Shown here: in pieces, positions 45,388 to 53,232 of the stretch
Layout of the letters: every line of letters starts with the position of its first letter
Numbering within the stretch: the stretch's first letter is position 1
NCBI GenBank assembly: GCA_965197865.1
Contig: CBDANZ010000002.1
Span: forward strand, 372,001-436,000
DNA: 64,000 nucleotides
Source: CBDANZ01 sp965197865
GTDB taxonomy: Bacteria; Acidobacteriota; Vicinamibacteria; Vicinamibacterales; CAVVIG01
Direction of reading: 5' to 3'
The notes under the pieces: model-generated
Databases searched by the model: none
What the model was told of the DNA's origin: nothing
What the model saw: only the letters and a program-made list of their open reading frames with translations
Made by a program: the position numbers and the translations under genes

Positions 45388-45621
45388 ATGAGAACCCGCG
45401 ACGAGGTCGAGAAAGCGGCGCGCGGCCTCGGTGACAGCCGTTGGAATGTTTGGATGAAGTGCGGCGTTCACAACTGGTGGGCGCTACCGCGAACCGACTC
45501 CGGCGAACATTACTGCGAGAACTGCTGGAGAATATGGACGCCTGACGGGGCGATCCGGAACATCCCTGAGCGACCCGCAACACGGCGTTGGCCTAGGCAT
45601 GGACAGAACGCCGGTTCGTAG
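45388..45621 (+). CDS. Small putative zinc-ribbon protein
   Basis: A 77-residue frame behind AAAGGACTCC-ATG. It has KCGVHNWW and, 20 residues on, HYCENCWRIW, so Cys/His pairs could bind one zinc. I do not recognise the family. A protein-kinase-like GGMGEVY fragment lies just upstream in another context, showing that the surrounding DNA is rearranged. Confidence 0.5.
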   Translation: MRTRDEVEKAARGLGDSRWNVWMKCGVHNWWALPRTDSGEHYCENCWRIWTPDGAIRNIPERPATRRWPRHGQNAGS

Positions 45622-45960
45622 GGTCAGGAGGCCCGAAGTGTGGCCGAAACCGTGGCCGACACCGTGGCCGACACTATCGCCGTGGCCGCCGACAAATTTC
45701 ACATGAGAGCCATCGTCATCTTCACGGAGAGTGGCTAGACCGCCCGGCTTGTGTCGAAGGCACGATCCAGACCACCCATCCTCGCCTTCTCGCCTCGCCA
45801 CGAGGTGTGCTCGCGTCTGGCGCTGCTCTGAGGGGTGTTGCCACGGCCGACGAAGCGCGTGCGATACGTGGAGGAGTTCATACCGGAAGCTGAGCGAAGG
45901 CTGCGTCGGTGAACCCCAAAATATATCTTGCAAGTGCTTGCAAGTTGGGACGTTGCAAAT
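45622..45960. other. Gap left of the island; short tandem repeats and palindromes
   Basis: No gene seen. ACCGTGGCCGAC is repeated in tandem at 45649-45672 with a weaker third unit before it. At 45927-45944 the palindromic octamer CTTGCAAG occurs twice, two bases apart, 16 bp from the attachment repeat. Confidence 0.5.
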
Positions 45961-46004
45961 GGTGGCGAGGGGCAGAATCGAACTGCCGACACTACGATTT
46001 TCAG
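45961..46004. other. Left attachment repeat of the tRNA-Phe island
   Basis: These 44 bp are identical to 55120-55163, which cover tRNA-Phe from the anticodon loop to the 3' end. The same orientation, and the lack of the tRNA 5' half here, mark it as the far end of an element integrated in the tRNA gene. Confidence 0.88.
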
Positions 46005-46051
46005 CCGGAAAAGGAACACCCGATAATGTCGGATCCTTTCGGGTTTCCTAA

Positions 46052-47532
46052 CAGTCTGTGTTTAAACCCTGCGATTCACGCGGCGACGGGTAGCAGCTCA
46101 AAACAATGACGCGGCGACGACCCCGGCGATCGATCAACGAATCTTGGTTCATGGTTCCCCCAGAGAGCGCCGAGGCGCGCCCATACGGCGATGAAGACAG
46201 CCAAGACGCCTGCGGCGCGGCCCTGCAAGCGCCGTGGCGTGCCGATGCCGAGGCACTGGCGCATCGCGAGCCCCAAGTTGAAGCCGCCGCCATGAATCAG
46301 TAGACGCTTCAAGATGTTGTCGTGTCCCCGCAAGTGCGTGCGTCGCATCCCGCCGGTCTCATAGAGGTGGGCAAACGATCGCTCGGCGAGTTCCGCCCGT
46401 CGCCGCCGCAAGCGTCGCCCGCGGGCGCCCCGGAGACGGCGGCGATTCCCATGGACGGGCGCGTACGCATCCGGCGCGTCGGACCAATCGCGCCGGCCAC
46501 GGTCGGGTTCCGAAATGTACGACCGCAGGCCCACCGCAGCCAGGTCTACCATCGTCTCGTTGCTGTGATAGCCCTTGTCCGCGACGATGTCCTCCAACCT
46601 CCCGCGCGCGTCGGTCGTCGCGTGCGCGGCTTCCACCTGTTCGGCCGCCGTGATCGCCGCCGTGACAAGCGTCCTCGTGTCGCCCTGATCGGCGCCCTGC
46701 ACCGTCACCGCGACCAACGCGCCGCTCTCCAGATCGATCGCATGCTCGGCTTTGTGCGCCAAGTGCGTCTGGCCGTCTTTCATTTTCGCGACCTTCGCGT
46801 CAGGATCGCTGGGGCTGGTCCACTCGCTGTTCGAGGTTTTCTTCTTCCGCGTGCGATCAAACCGCGCCAAGACTTCGCGCGTCGGCGTCTTGATCCCCGA
46901 GGCGGCGGCGAGGCGGGTCAGATACGCCTGGTAGGCTTCCCCCGTGTCCCGGCGCACGATACTCCGCATGGCGGCGTTGGCCTCCAACGTCGTCGCGTCG
47001 ATCGCGATCGTCCGGCCCTTCAACAGGCCGGCGGCCGCCAGGCGCTGCTGGACCCACGTGAACACCGCCCGGTGCGTCTCCACATCGATCACGCGGCGGG
47101 TGCGCGAAATCGTCGAGTGATCCGGGGCCGCCTCCTCCAGCCCGAGTCGCAGGAAGCTCCGCACCGCCAGCGAGTCCGCCGCACGCCATGCGATGCCGCG
47201 CTCCGAATCGATGCCTTCGAAGTACCCAACCAGCAACAAGCGGAAGTAGCGACCGGGCGCCAGACTCGGGCGGCCCAACACCGGCGCGTAGAAGGATCGA
47301 CAGGCGTCTTCCACGAAGGTGTCGAAGCCGTCGGCATCCAGCAACGCATTCAAGCGCGTGTAGAACGGATGCCCAGGCGAGACCGGCAGATCCGACGCGG
47401 CAATCCACAACGGAGGTTGTTCGGGGTCGCGGGTGCCCATGGCCATGCGCCACAGTGTAAGGAGCGGGATCGATCCTGTCGATCCCCTCGCCAATAACAA
47501 GGGGCTGCTCGATCGACTTTCACCACGGGCTG
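46052..47532 (-). mobile_element. IS1182-family insertion sequence, copy 2
   Basis: Same 1481-bp length and ends as copy 1, opposite orientation, flanked by CTAA (46048-46051, 47533-47536). It sits 47 bp inside the left end of the tRNA-Phe island. Confidence 0.88.
46076..47446 (-). CDS. IS1182-family transposase, copy 2
   Basis: The 456-residue protein is identical to the product of 20609-21979 and keeps all the same DUF772 and DDE motifs (ATTLEANAAM, DKGYHSNETM). Identity implies a recent copy event. Confidence 0.9.
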   Translation of the reverse strand: MAMGTRDPEQPPLWIAASDLPVSPGHPFYTRLNALLDADGFDTFVEDACRSFYAPVLGRPSLAPGRYFRLLLVGYFEGIDSERGIAWRAADSLAVRSFLRLGLEEAAPDHSTISRTRRVIDVETHRAVFTWVQQRLAAAGLLKGRTIAIDATTLEANAAMRSIVRRDTGEAYQAYLTRLAAASGIKTPTREVLARFDRTRKKKTSNSEWTSPSDPDAKVAKMKDGQTHLAHKAEHAIDLESGALVAVTVQGADQGDTRTLVTAAITAAEQVEAAHATTDARGRLEDIVADKGYHSNETMVDLAAVGLRSYISEPDRGRRDWSDAPDAYAPVHGNRRRLRGARGRRLRRRRAELAERSFAHLYETGGMRRTHLRGHDNILKRLLIHGGGFNLGLAMRQCLGIGTPRRLQGRAAGVLAVFIAVWARLGALWGNHEPRFVDRSPGSSPRHCFELLPVAA

Positions 47533-47671
47533 CTAAGATTCTGTAATCAGATCACCGGGTTGATTCGGGTCAAATCGGCCCATTTCGTGCACAGAGTTTC
47601 ACATTTCCTTCACACCTCCCAAGATCTTGGGAGCGCCAGCCCCTCAAGCTGAGAAAGAAGAAAGGCGATCA

Positions 47672-47905
47672 CAGCCGACCTCGAAAAATCGGGGTCGGCT
47701 TTTTCATTCGAGGGTCATCCGCTGCCGATCGAGGCCGCGTCTCTCGGAATCCGTTGCACAATGTTTAGACGGACCACGTGGTACGGGGGCATCAACCCCT
47801 GGATTCAATGACGAACACCGACACGACGCAAACGACACGGGGTTACATGAACGCCGACAGGAGCACGCGGCCGTCCCCGTGGTGGTATTGCCTATTCATC
47901 ATCGT
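47672..47905 (+). repeat. 234-bp module, copy A
   Basis: It matches 51264-51497 at all but five positions without gaps. The module holds a terminator hairpin, about 100 bp of leader and the first 33 codons of an open frame. Past its end the two loci diverge completely. Confidence 0.9.
47673..47704 (+). terminator. Rho-independent terminator, module copy A
   Basis: AGCCGACCTCGA pairs with TCGGGGTCGGCT (one U-G pair) around an AAAA loop, followed by TTTT. It would insulate the downstream gene from transcription entering from the left. Confidence 0.85.
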
Positions 47906-48386
47906 TGCGGTCCTTCCTGTTTGCATCCTGTCCTCTGAGTTCGTCCAAGCTCAGACCGGACAGGGGGGGCTGCGTGGCATCAGCAGGGTCAGAGTTGAAG
48001 TCGGCGTGGCTGGCGATGACCTGCCTAGCGGTACGAGCGGGTCTCGGCTGAGGACGATCACCGAGTTGAAGCTGCGGACTGCGGGCCTCGGAGTCTTGTC
48101 TGAGGAAGAGTATTTGGCCGATCCGGACGCCATTCATTACGTGGGGCTTAGTCTGACGGCGATACTGACTGAAGAATTTGCTGGGTACTCCGTTTCAACT
48201 GGACTTACCGTGCTCGAATTCCGCTATCAGGCAGCACGCGACGCGGTCTTGCCGGTTCAACTGTGGGTGAGCGGCGGCGTAAATACGATTCCCTTGAAGG
48301 GGGCCGCCTCCGAAATCGAGAGAGTCGTGGCAGGGTTGTTGGACGCGTTCCTCAATGACTGGCTCGCTGCGAACCCTCGTAAATAA
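47808..48386 (+). CDS. Secreted or anchored protein of unknown function (module A product)
   Basis: A 192-residue protein. The first 33 residues (MTNTDTTQTTRGYMNADRST onward to WWYCLFIIV) are encoded by the repeated module and include the start of a hydrophobic signal or anchor segment completed by AVLPVCILSSEFVQAQ. The mature part (VRVEVGVAGDDLP; LGVLSEEEYLADPDAIHYVG) is beta-rich and unrecognised. The start could instead be ATG 47847 (MNADRST) or a GTG ten codons upstream; no strong SD decides it. Confidence 0.6.
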   Translation: MTNTDTTQTTRGYMNADRSTRPSPWWYCLFIIVAVLPVCILSSEFVQAQTGQGGLRGISRVRVEVGVAGDDLPSGTSGSRLRTITELKLRTAGLGVLSEEEYLADPDAIHYVGLSLTAILTEEFAGYSVSTGLTVLEFRYQAARDAVLPVQLWVSGGVNTIPLKGAASEIERVVAGLLDAFLNDWLAANPRK

Positions 48387-48743
48387 CCGTCCGCACGCAG
48401 CCGTGAATTGGTGATGAGCGTGTCGATGGATATGTCCACGACGGAAGTGTCACTAGGACTCGGATCGACGGAGAATGTGAAGGGTGTGAGTACGACAAAC
48501 GCTACGACTTATTGAATGGACTCGTCTTCGTGTGCAGGATGTGCTCTTATTCGTATTCATATAGCCCAGAAGTTAAGATATTTGTGTTCTCTTGGCGTAC
48601 AAAAGTCACGATCCGTGGCAAGGAATACGAGGGAACCGTATACCGGCGATAAGAGAAGCAGTCGCCTATAGTTATGCCGCGTAGACTCGGCGACTGGCGC
48701 GAAATCCAGAACATTGGAGTGAAGAGTTCCATCGCATCCCATT
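48387..48743. other. No gene seen
   Basis: About 360 bp of relatively AT-rich DNA between the module A gene and the IS256 target site. It would be the natural promoter region of the Sel1 gene now separated from it by the insertion. Confidence 0.45.
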
Positions 48744-48751
48744 GCACAAGG

Positions 48752-50180
48752 GGAGATGTCCCTCTAGCTGTTGAAATTTAAAGCGGCGGCTCCCTGCTGG
48801 TCGTGATAGACGGCCGGTGGGAAAACCTGGGGCTGAAGCCCCCAGAAAGGAGCCGCCATGAAGAAGTTTGGCACAGGCGTTCGTGGGCGCCAATCAGCAT
48901 TGCCGGCACCACGGCACCTTCCATTGGTCGACATCCTGGTCGATGCACAGGCCGAGCTCCAAGAGCTGGTCGTCGCGTCGGGCCTGAAGGTCCTCGCGGC
49001 GATGTTGGAAGCGGATCGCGTGGCCGTGTGCGGTCCGCGGTATGCGCATCAGCCCGCGCGGCGGGCGTCTCGGGCGGGCCATGCGCCCAGCGAAGTCGTG
49101 CTGGGGGGCCGCAAGGTCGCCCTGCGTCGGCCGCGGGTGCGGCGCGACGGGCAGGAGGTCGCGCTGCCATCCGTCCAGGCCTTTACGAACACGGATCCGC
49201 TCACCCGGCGCGTGGTCGAACAGATGCTCATCGGCGTGGCCACGCGCCAGTATGGCCGGAGTCTAGAACCGCTGGGGGCCGACGTCCGCACGCGGGGCAC
49301 AAGCAAGAGTGCCGTGAGTCGGCGGTTTGTGGCGCAGACGCAGGCGCAACTCGATGCGTGGCGGGCAACGCCGCTCGACGACCTCGAGCTGGTGGCGCTA
49401 CTGATCGATGGGGTCCACGTCGGCGGCCACTGCATCGTCGTGGCGCTGGGCCTCGATAAAACGGGCGCCAAACACCCGCTGGGCCTCTGGGAAGGGTCAG
49501 CGGAGAACACGACCGTGTGTCAGGGCTTGCTGACCAATCTGCAGAGCCGTGGGCTGCGGACCGACCGCAGTCTGCTCGTCATCCTCGATGGAGCGCAAGC
49601 GCTCCACACTGCGGTGATGCAGACCTTCGGCCCCGCAGCCCTGGTACAACGATGCCAGGTGCATAAACGGCGCAACGTGCTCGAGTATCTGCCCGAGGCC
49701 CAGCGTCCGTGGGTGAAGGCGACCCTCACGCGCGCCTATACGCACACCGACATCAAGGCGGCCCGGCGCTTGTTGCAGGACTTGGCCCGGCGGGTGGACG
49801 TCGATTATCCGAGTGCAGCCGCCAGCATACGGGAAGGGCTCGACGAGACGCTCACCGTAGTCGAGTTGCCGCTCTCGGAGCGGCTCCGCCGATCGCTGGC
49901 GACGACCAACGCCGTCGAGAGCCTCCTGAGCCGGACACGCCACGTGAAGCGGAACGTGAAACGCTGGCGCGGGGGTACGATGGTGCTCCGCTGGGTCGCT
50001 GCCGGTGTGCTGGAAGCGGCCAAAGGATTCCGGCGGGTGAAGGGGTGTAAGGACATGCCCGTGCTGGTCGCCGCGTTGCGAGCACGTGACGCTCAGCTGG
50101 GGCTCGATGAATCGTCGGGGATGGTTGCGTAGTCGTCACCCGAGCCGCCGCTGAATTTCAACAGCGGATGGGACAAACCC
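48752..50180 (+). mobile_element. IS256-family insertion sequence, copy 2
   Basis: Same element as 19041-20467 in the opposite orientation. GCACAAGG at 48744-48751 and 50181-50188 is the target duplication. It landed in the ribosome-binding region of the Sel1 gene; the right copy of the target keeps AAGGAG ahead of that gene. Confidence 0.9.
48858..50132 (+). CDS. IS256-family transposase, copy 2
   Basis: A 424-residue protein identical to the product of 19088-20362, with the same catalytic strands (ALLIDGVHVGGH, VILDGAQALHTAV, TTNAVESLLSR). It is intact. Confidence 0.92.
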   Translation: MKKFGTGVRGRQSALPAPRHLPLVDILVDAQAELQELVVASGLKVLAAMLEADRVAVCGPRYAHQPARRASRAGHAPSEVVLGGRKVALRRPRVRRDGQEVALPSVQAFTNTDPLTRRVVEQMLIGVATRQYGRSLEPLGADVRTRGTSKSAVSRRFVAQTQAQLDAWRATPLDDLELVALLIDGVHVGGHCIVVALGLDKTGAKHPLGLWEGSAENTTVCQGLLTNLQSRGLRTDRSLLVILDGAQALHTAVMQTFGPAALVQRCQVHKRRNVLEYLPEAQRPWVKATLTRAYTHTDIKAARRLLQDLARRVDVDYPSAAASIREGLDETLTVVELPLSERLRRSLATTNAVESLLSRTRHVKRNVKRWRGGTMVLRWVAAGVLEAAKGFRRVKGCKDMPVLVAALRARDAQLGLDESSGMVA

Positions 50181-50196
50181 GCACAAGGAGCGCCGC

Positions 50197-50751
50197 ATGA
50201 AGTCGCTCGTTGCCGCCGTCGCCGTCCTGGTCGCGCTCGCGGTCGGTGCGCGGGCGCAGACGCCGGAGCTCGACGCGCTGCGTGCCCGGGCTGAGCAGGG
50301 TGACGCCGACGCACAGTTCAACCTCGGAGTCATGTCCGCCGATGGCAGAGGTGTCCCGCAGGACGACGCCGAAGCGGTGCGCTGGTTGCGGCTGGCGGCT
50401 GAGCAGGGTGACGCCGACGCGCAGGTCAACCTCGGAGTCATGTCCGCCGAGGGCAGAGGCGTCCCGCAGAACGACGCCGAAGCGGTGCGCTGGTACCGGC
50501 TGGCGACTGAGCAGGGCTTCGCCAACGCGCAGGTCAACCTCGGAGTCATGTCCGCCGAGGGCAGAGGCGTCCCGCAAGACGACGCGCAGGCGCACATGTG
50601 GTTTAATCTCGCGGTCTCACGATTGACCGATGAGAGACGAGAGGTCGCCGTCCGGGGTCGCGATCTAGTTGCAGGCCGGATGACCCCTGACGATCGCAGC
50701 GAAGCCCAACGTCTCGCCCGCGAGTGGGACGCCGCGCACCCGCGGCGCTAG
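50197..50751 (+). CDS. Secreted Sel1-repeat protein
   Basis: A 184-residue protein: signal peptide (LVAAVAVLVALAVGARAQ) and three nearly identical 36-residue Sel1 repeats from about residue 30 (AEQGDADAQFNLGVMSADGR; AEQGDADAQVNLGVMSAEGR; TEQGFANAQVNLGVMSAEGR), then a half repeat and an Arg-rich tail. Sel1 repeats form alpha-solenoids for protein binding. The near-identity of the repeat DNA suggests recent internal duplication. IS256 copy 2 ends 16 bp upstream of the ATG, so transcription now depends on read-through from the IS. Confidence 0.85.
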   Translation: MKSLVAAVAVLVALAVGARAQTPELDALRARAEQGDADAQFNLGVMSADGRGVPQDDAEAVRWLRLAAEQGDADAQVNLGVMSAEGRGVPQNDAEAVRWYRLATEQGFANAQVNLGVMSAEGRGVPQDDAQAHMWFNLAVSRLTDERREVAVRGRDLVAGRMTPDDRSEAQRLAREWDAAHPRR

Positions 50752-50762
50752 AAGCCTTCAAG

Positions 50763-50990
50763 ATGTCTACCGTGCTGCTGTTCACGCTCGCAATTCTGGC
50801 GCTGTTCGCGCTGGCGACCGTTACGCCGAAGCTGGTGCGCCTCAGAATCAGATTCTTTAAGTGGATTCATTGGACCTGGGCGGTCCGCGTGCTCGAAGAA
50901 CACTTCGAGAGATGGGTCCTCGCTAAACGTATCGTTCTGCTTGGGCTGGAGGTAGTGCTGTTCTTATTGGGTGTTGCGAGCGCGTTGTAG
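50763..50990 (+). CDS. Small membrane protein
   Basis: A 75-residue protein with two hydrophobic segments (VLLFTLAILALFALATV; IVLLGLEVVLFLLGVASAL) around a basic, aromatic loop (RIRFFKWIHWTW). It starts 11 bp after the Sel1 stop, likely in the same transcript. No family recognised. Confidence 0.6.
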   Translation: MSTVLLFTLAILALFALATVTPKLVRLRIRFFKWIHWTWAVRVLEEHFERWVLAKRIVLLGLEVVLFLLGVASAL

Positions 50991-51263
50991 TGGCGCATGG
51001 ACACGACGATTACGAATCGACTGCAGCGGTCGGTTGTCGTTGGTTCCGTTGTTCTAGGAATTCCCAGGGGTCGCTGCTCGACTTCTGGGCAGATTATCTC
51101 CTCGTCGGATCTTCGCGTCAATCGTGCTCCGCGCGACCGCCGACAGGGGGATCGTCTTCGCGTTGCAGCCCTCACCCTCTAGTTGAAGACGCCGCGAATC
51201 GGCCCCAGTCGTGGCGACATGGTGGTAACGCGCAGCCAAGTCGAGAGGCGATGGAGTGAAGCG

Positions 51264-51497
51264 CAGCCGACCTCGGAAAATCGGGGTCGGCTTTTTCATT
51301 CGAGGGTCATCCGCTGCCGATCGAGGCCGCGTCTCTCGGAATCCGTTGCACAATGTTTAGACGGACCACGTGGTACGGGGGCATCAACCCCTGGATTCAA
51401 TGACGAACACCGACACGACGCAAACGACACAGGGTTACATGAACGCCGACGGGAGCACGCGGCCGTTCCCGTGGTGGTATTGCCTGTTCATCATCGT
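51264..51497 (+). repeat. 234-bp module, copy B
   Basis: Direct repeat of 47672-47905 with five mismatches. It again combines terminator, leader and the first codons of an open frame, but continues into a different coding sequence. Confidence 0.9.
51265..51296 (+). terminator. Rho-independent terminator, module copy B
   Basis: The same hairpin as in copy A with one loop-closing change (TCGG-AAAA-TCGG at the top of the stem) and a T-run of five. Confidence 0.85.
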
Positions 51498-51810
51498 GAG
51501 CTCAACGGTCTGTTTTCCCTTTCTGTTGTCCTGGCATGTGGACGACTTGTTTTTTCGCCGTGCTCACTTGCAGCGGTGGCTAGTGATCCTGAGTATCGGG
51601 CTTCTGCAATGTGGACGCGTGCTATTCGCTTGGGTGGCCTTTCAGGTGGTTTGGACGTGGCTGGCCGTTGTCATCGCCCTCACTCTCACGCGACGCATCT
51701 ACATCACCGCTTGCTATCGGTGGCCGCTCATTGAGGGAGATGCGGACTTGATGAAGTACTTCGCGCTGAGCAAGGGCCGTGAACACGGTGCATGCCGCAA
51801 GATGCCCTGA
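51400..51810 (+). CDS. Polytopic small membrane protein (module B product)
   Basis: A 136-residue protein sharing its first 33 residues with the 47808 product (MTNTDTTQTTQGYMNADGST ... WWYCLFIIV) and nothing thereafter. The unique part has three to four hydrophobic segments (SSTVCFPFLLSW; WLVILSIGLLQC; VLFAWVAFQVVWTWLAVVIA). No family recognised. The same uncertainty of start applies as for the module A gene. Confidence 0.6.
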   Translation: MTNTDTTQTTQGYMNADGSTRPFPWWYCLFIIVSSTVCFPFLLSWHVDDLFFRRAHLQRWLVILSIGLLQCGRVLFAWVAFQVVWTWLAVVIALTLTRRIYITACYRWPLIEGDADLMKYFALSKGREHGACRKMP

Positions 51811-51922
51811 TCCGATCCTCGATGGTGTGACAAGGTTGGTTGTTAAGATCTGTCATCGGCCCTCGATTGCTAGCCGCGATAGGCCGCGCAGCACTCCACG
51901 GAAACAGCGAGTGTCTGGTTGC

Positions 51923-52135
51923 TCACACCCCTTCACGTTCTAGGACTCGCCGCTCTTCGTCCGCCCACTGCACGGCCAGGGATCGGGTGTCGAAACGGCG
52001 GCCGATGACCAATTCGCCCTGTCGAAGAATCTGAGTTTCGACACCCCATTCGCCGTGGTAACGCAGCTCGGGTTCCCAGGCTACGCCGTCCTGCCGGAGG
52101 GACCAGAGCGGTTCGCCCGGTCGCGGCACCCGCAC
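51923..52135 (-). CDS. Small conserved-looking protein of unknown function
   Basis: A 70-residue frame from GTG: RVPRPGEPLWSLRQDG, ELRYHGEWGVETQILRQGEL, VIGRRFDTRSLAVQWADEE. The compact amphipathic pattern resembles small hypothetical proteins seen next to mobile DNA in acidobacteria. Function unknown; no SD stands out. Confidence 0.5.
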   Translation of the reverse strand: MRVPRPGEPLWSLRQDGVAWEPELRYHGEWGVETQILRQGELVIGRRFDTRSLAVQWADEERRVLEREGV

Positions 52136-52243
52136 CGGTGCCTTGGCCTTATTAGGCGAGTAGGACTGTGGTCATCCTGAGCGCAACTCCAAGTGTGTCA
52201 ATCACTTGACGCTATCTGGCGGCTCCGTCATACTGGGTAGGAG

Positions 52244-52699
52244 ATGTCCTCTCCAGAAGTCGTCACTTTCAGCCCTCCTAATCGCACAAAACATCACCGT
52301 CACCTGACCCCTGATCAACACGTACTTATCCTTCGGCTCCAGCGGATGGGCCACCCGCAACAGGCTATTGCTGAAGTAGTTGGCGTCCATCAGTCCACGG
52401 TTAGCAGGACGCTAACTGCGTTCGACGACACGCGCTTTTTGGCCAAAGCGCTTTTGCATGCAGCGGCCCTCCCGATTGCCGAAGCCACGATGGACGGCGT
52501 GATGGCGTCCGCGGAGATGGGAAAACCTCAGCCAGGGATCCGTGTACTGGAGGACTTGGGCGTGCTGCCAAGGGGGAACGCGCATGCGGCAGGCCCCTGC
52601 GTCGAGATCAGCCTCGGCGCGCCTGGTTCCCCAGCGGGCGAGGACCCCTTCGACGACGAAGTCATTGATACGACCCTGGTGCCGTTGCTCGCCGATTGA
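52244..52699 (+). CDS. Helix-turn-helix protein of unknown function
   Basis: A 151-residue protein behind GTAGGAG-ATG. Residues 20-60 form a HTH (LTPDQHVLILRLQRMGHPQQ; AEVVGVHQSTVSRTLTAF) like those of IS481/IS30 transposases and small terminase-like proteins. The second half (ALPIAEATMDGVMASAEMGK; IRVLEDLGVLPRGNAHAAGP) recurs as a fragment at 37994-38134. It could be an element-encoded regulator; a terminase-small-subunit-like role is another option. Confidence 0.6.
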   Translation: MSSPEVVTFSPPNRTKHHRHLTPDQHVLILRLQRMGHPQQAIAEVVGVHQSTVSRTLTAFDDTRFLAKALLHAAALPIAEATMDGVMASAEMGKPQPGIRVLEDLGVLPRGNAHAAGPCVEISLGAPGSPAGEDPFDDEVIDTTLVPLLAD

Positions 52700-52731
52700 C
52701 AACTACCAACGGTCCGCGCAAGAACTGGTCG

Positions 52732-53073
52732 TCAGCCGGGTCTATAGCCTGAGCGCGCCCGCTTATATGCACCCAACGCGGCAATATGGAAATTCCCTAG
52801 AAGCATCACCACAACGAAATACCGCTCGCCGCGAAGGAGCATCGTCAAAAGGACTGCAAGGTACACACCGCCGACCACTAGCACTTCACCTCCCGTGAGC
52901 GGACCCTTGCCCTCTGCTCGCTTCTTGTTGTGGAAAGCCTCGCAACCCACGGCAAAGAAGAGGCCGAAGACGTACGCAGCTTGCGCTTCCTCAGTTCCAA
53001 GAGCCCACCCTACTGCCAGTAGCCCTCCCCAAATGATGAGCTGGTCCCACCAAGCATCGCATCGGATGTTCAT
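52732..53073 (-). CDS. Small membrane protein
   Basis: A 113-residue protein with three to four hydrophobic segments (LIIWGGLLAVGWALG; AAYVFGLFFAVGC; VLVVGGVYLAVLLTMLL; YFVVVMLLGNFHIAALG). It is preceded two bases upstream (minus strand) by the stop of a partial copy of its own middle part. Family not recognised. Confidence 0.6.
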   Translation of the reverse strand: MNIRCDAWWDQLIIWGGLLAVGWALGTEEAQAAYVFGLFFAVGCEAFHNKKRAEGKGPLTGGEVLVVGGVYLAVLLTMLLRGERYFVVVMLLGNFHIAALGAYKRARSGYRPG

Positions 53074-53074
53074 G

Positions 53075-53190
53075 TTACTTTCCTGCGAACACTAGCACGT
53101 CACCTCCCGTGAGCGGACCCTTGCCCTTTGCGCGCGCCTGCAAGCGGAAAAGGCCGCAACCCACGGCAAGGAAGAGGCCGAAGGCGATAG
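53075..53190 (-). pseudogene. Partial tandem copy of the small membrane protein gene
   Basis: AFGLFLAVGCGLFRLQARAK then GKGPLTGGDVLVFAGK-stop corresponds to YVFGLFFAVGC...EGKGPLTGGEVLVVGG in the next gene. The DNA is clearly related but diverged, so this is an old partial duplication. Confidence 0.65.
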
Positions 53191-53232
53191 TAGGTCGCTG
53201 ACACTTCGTCGTTCGGTCGCGTGGAAACCGAT

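Noticed and set aside
45649..45672. Tandem ACCGTGGCCGAC units as a regulatory iteron set
   Set aside because: There are only two exact units, with no origin or replication gene nearby.
46322..47497. Long open frame antisense to the IS1182 transposase (and its twin at 20558-21733)
   Set aside because: It is a high-GC shadow of the transposase, Arg/Pro-rich without motifs; the DDE frame is clearly the coding one.
19041..50180. Reading the IS-bounded region as one composite transposon
   Set aside because: Each IS copy has its own distinct target duplication (CGCGATCTAG, CTAG, CTAA, GCACAAGG) and the outer flanks do not match each other, so it did not move as a unit.
50275..50580. Repeat spacing of about 108 bp resembling a CRISPR-like array
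   Set aside because: The repeats are in frame and encode Sel1 units within one gene; there are no short palindromic repeats with unique spacers anywhere in the window.
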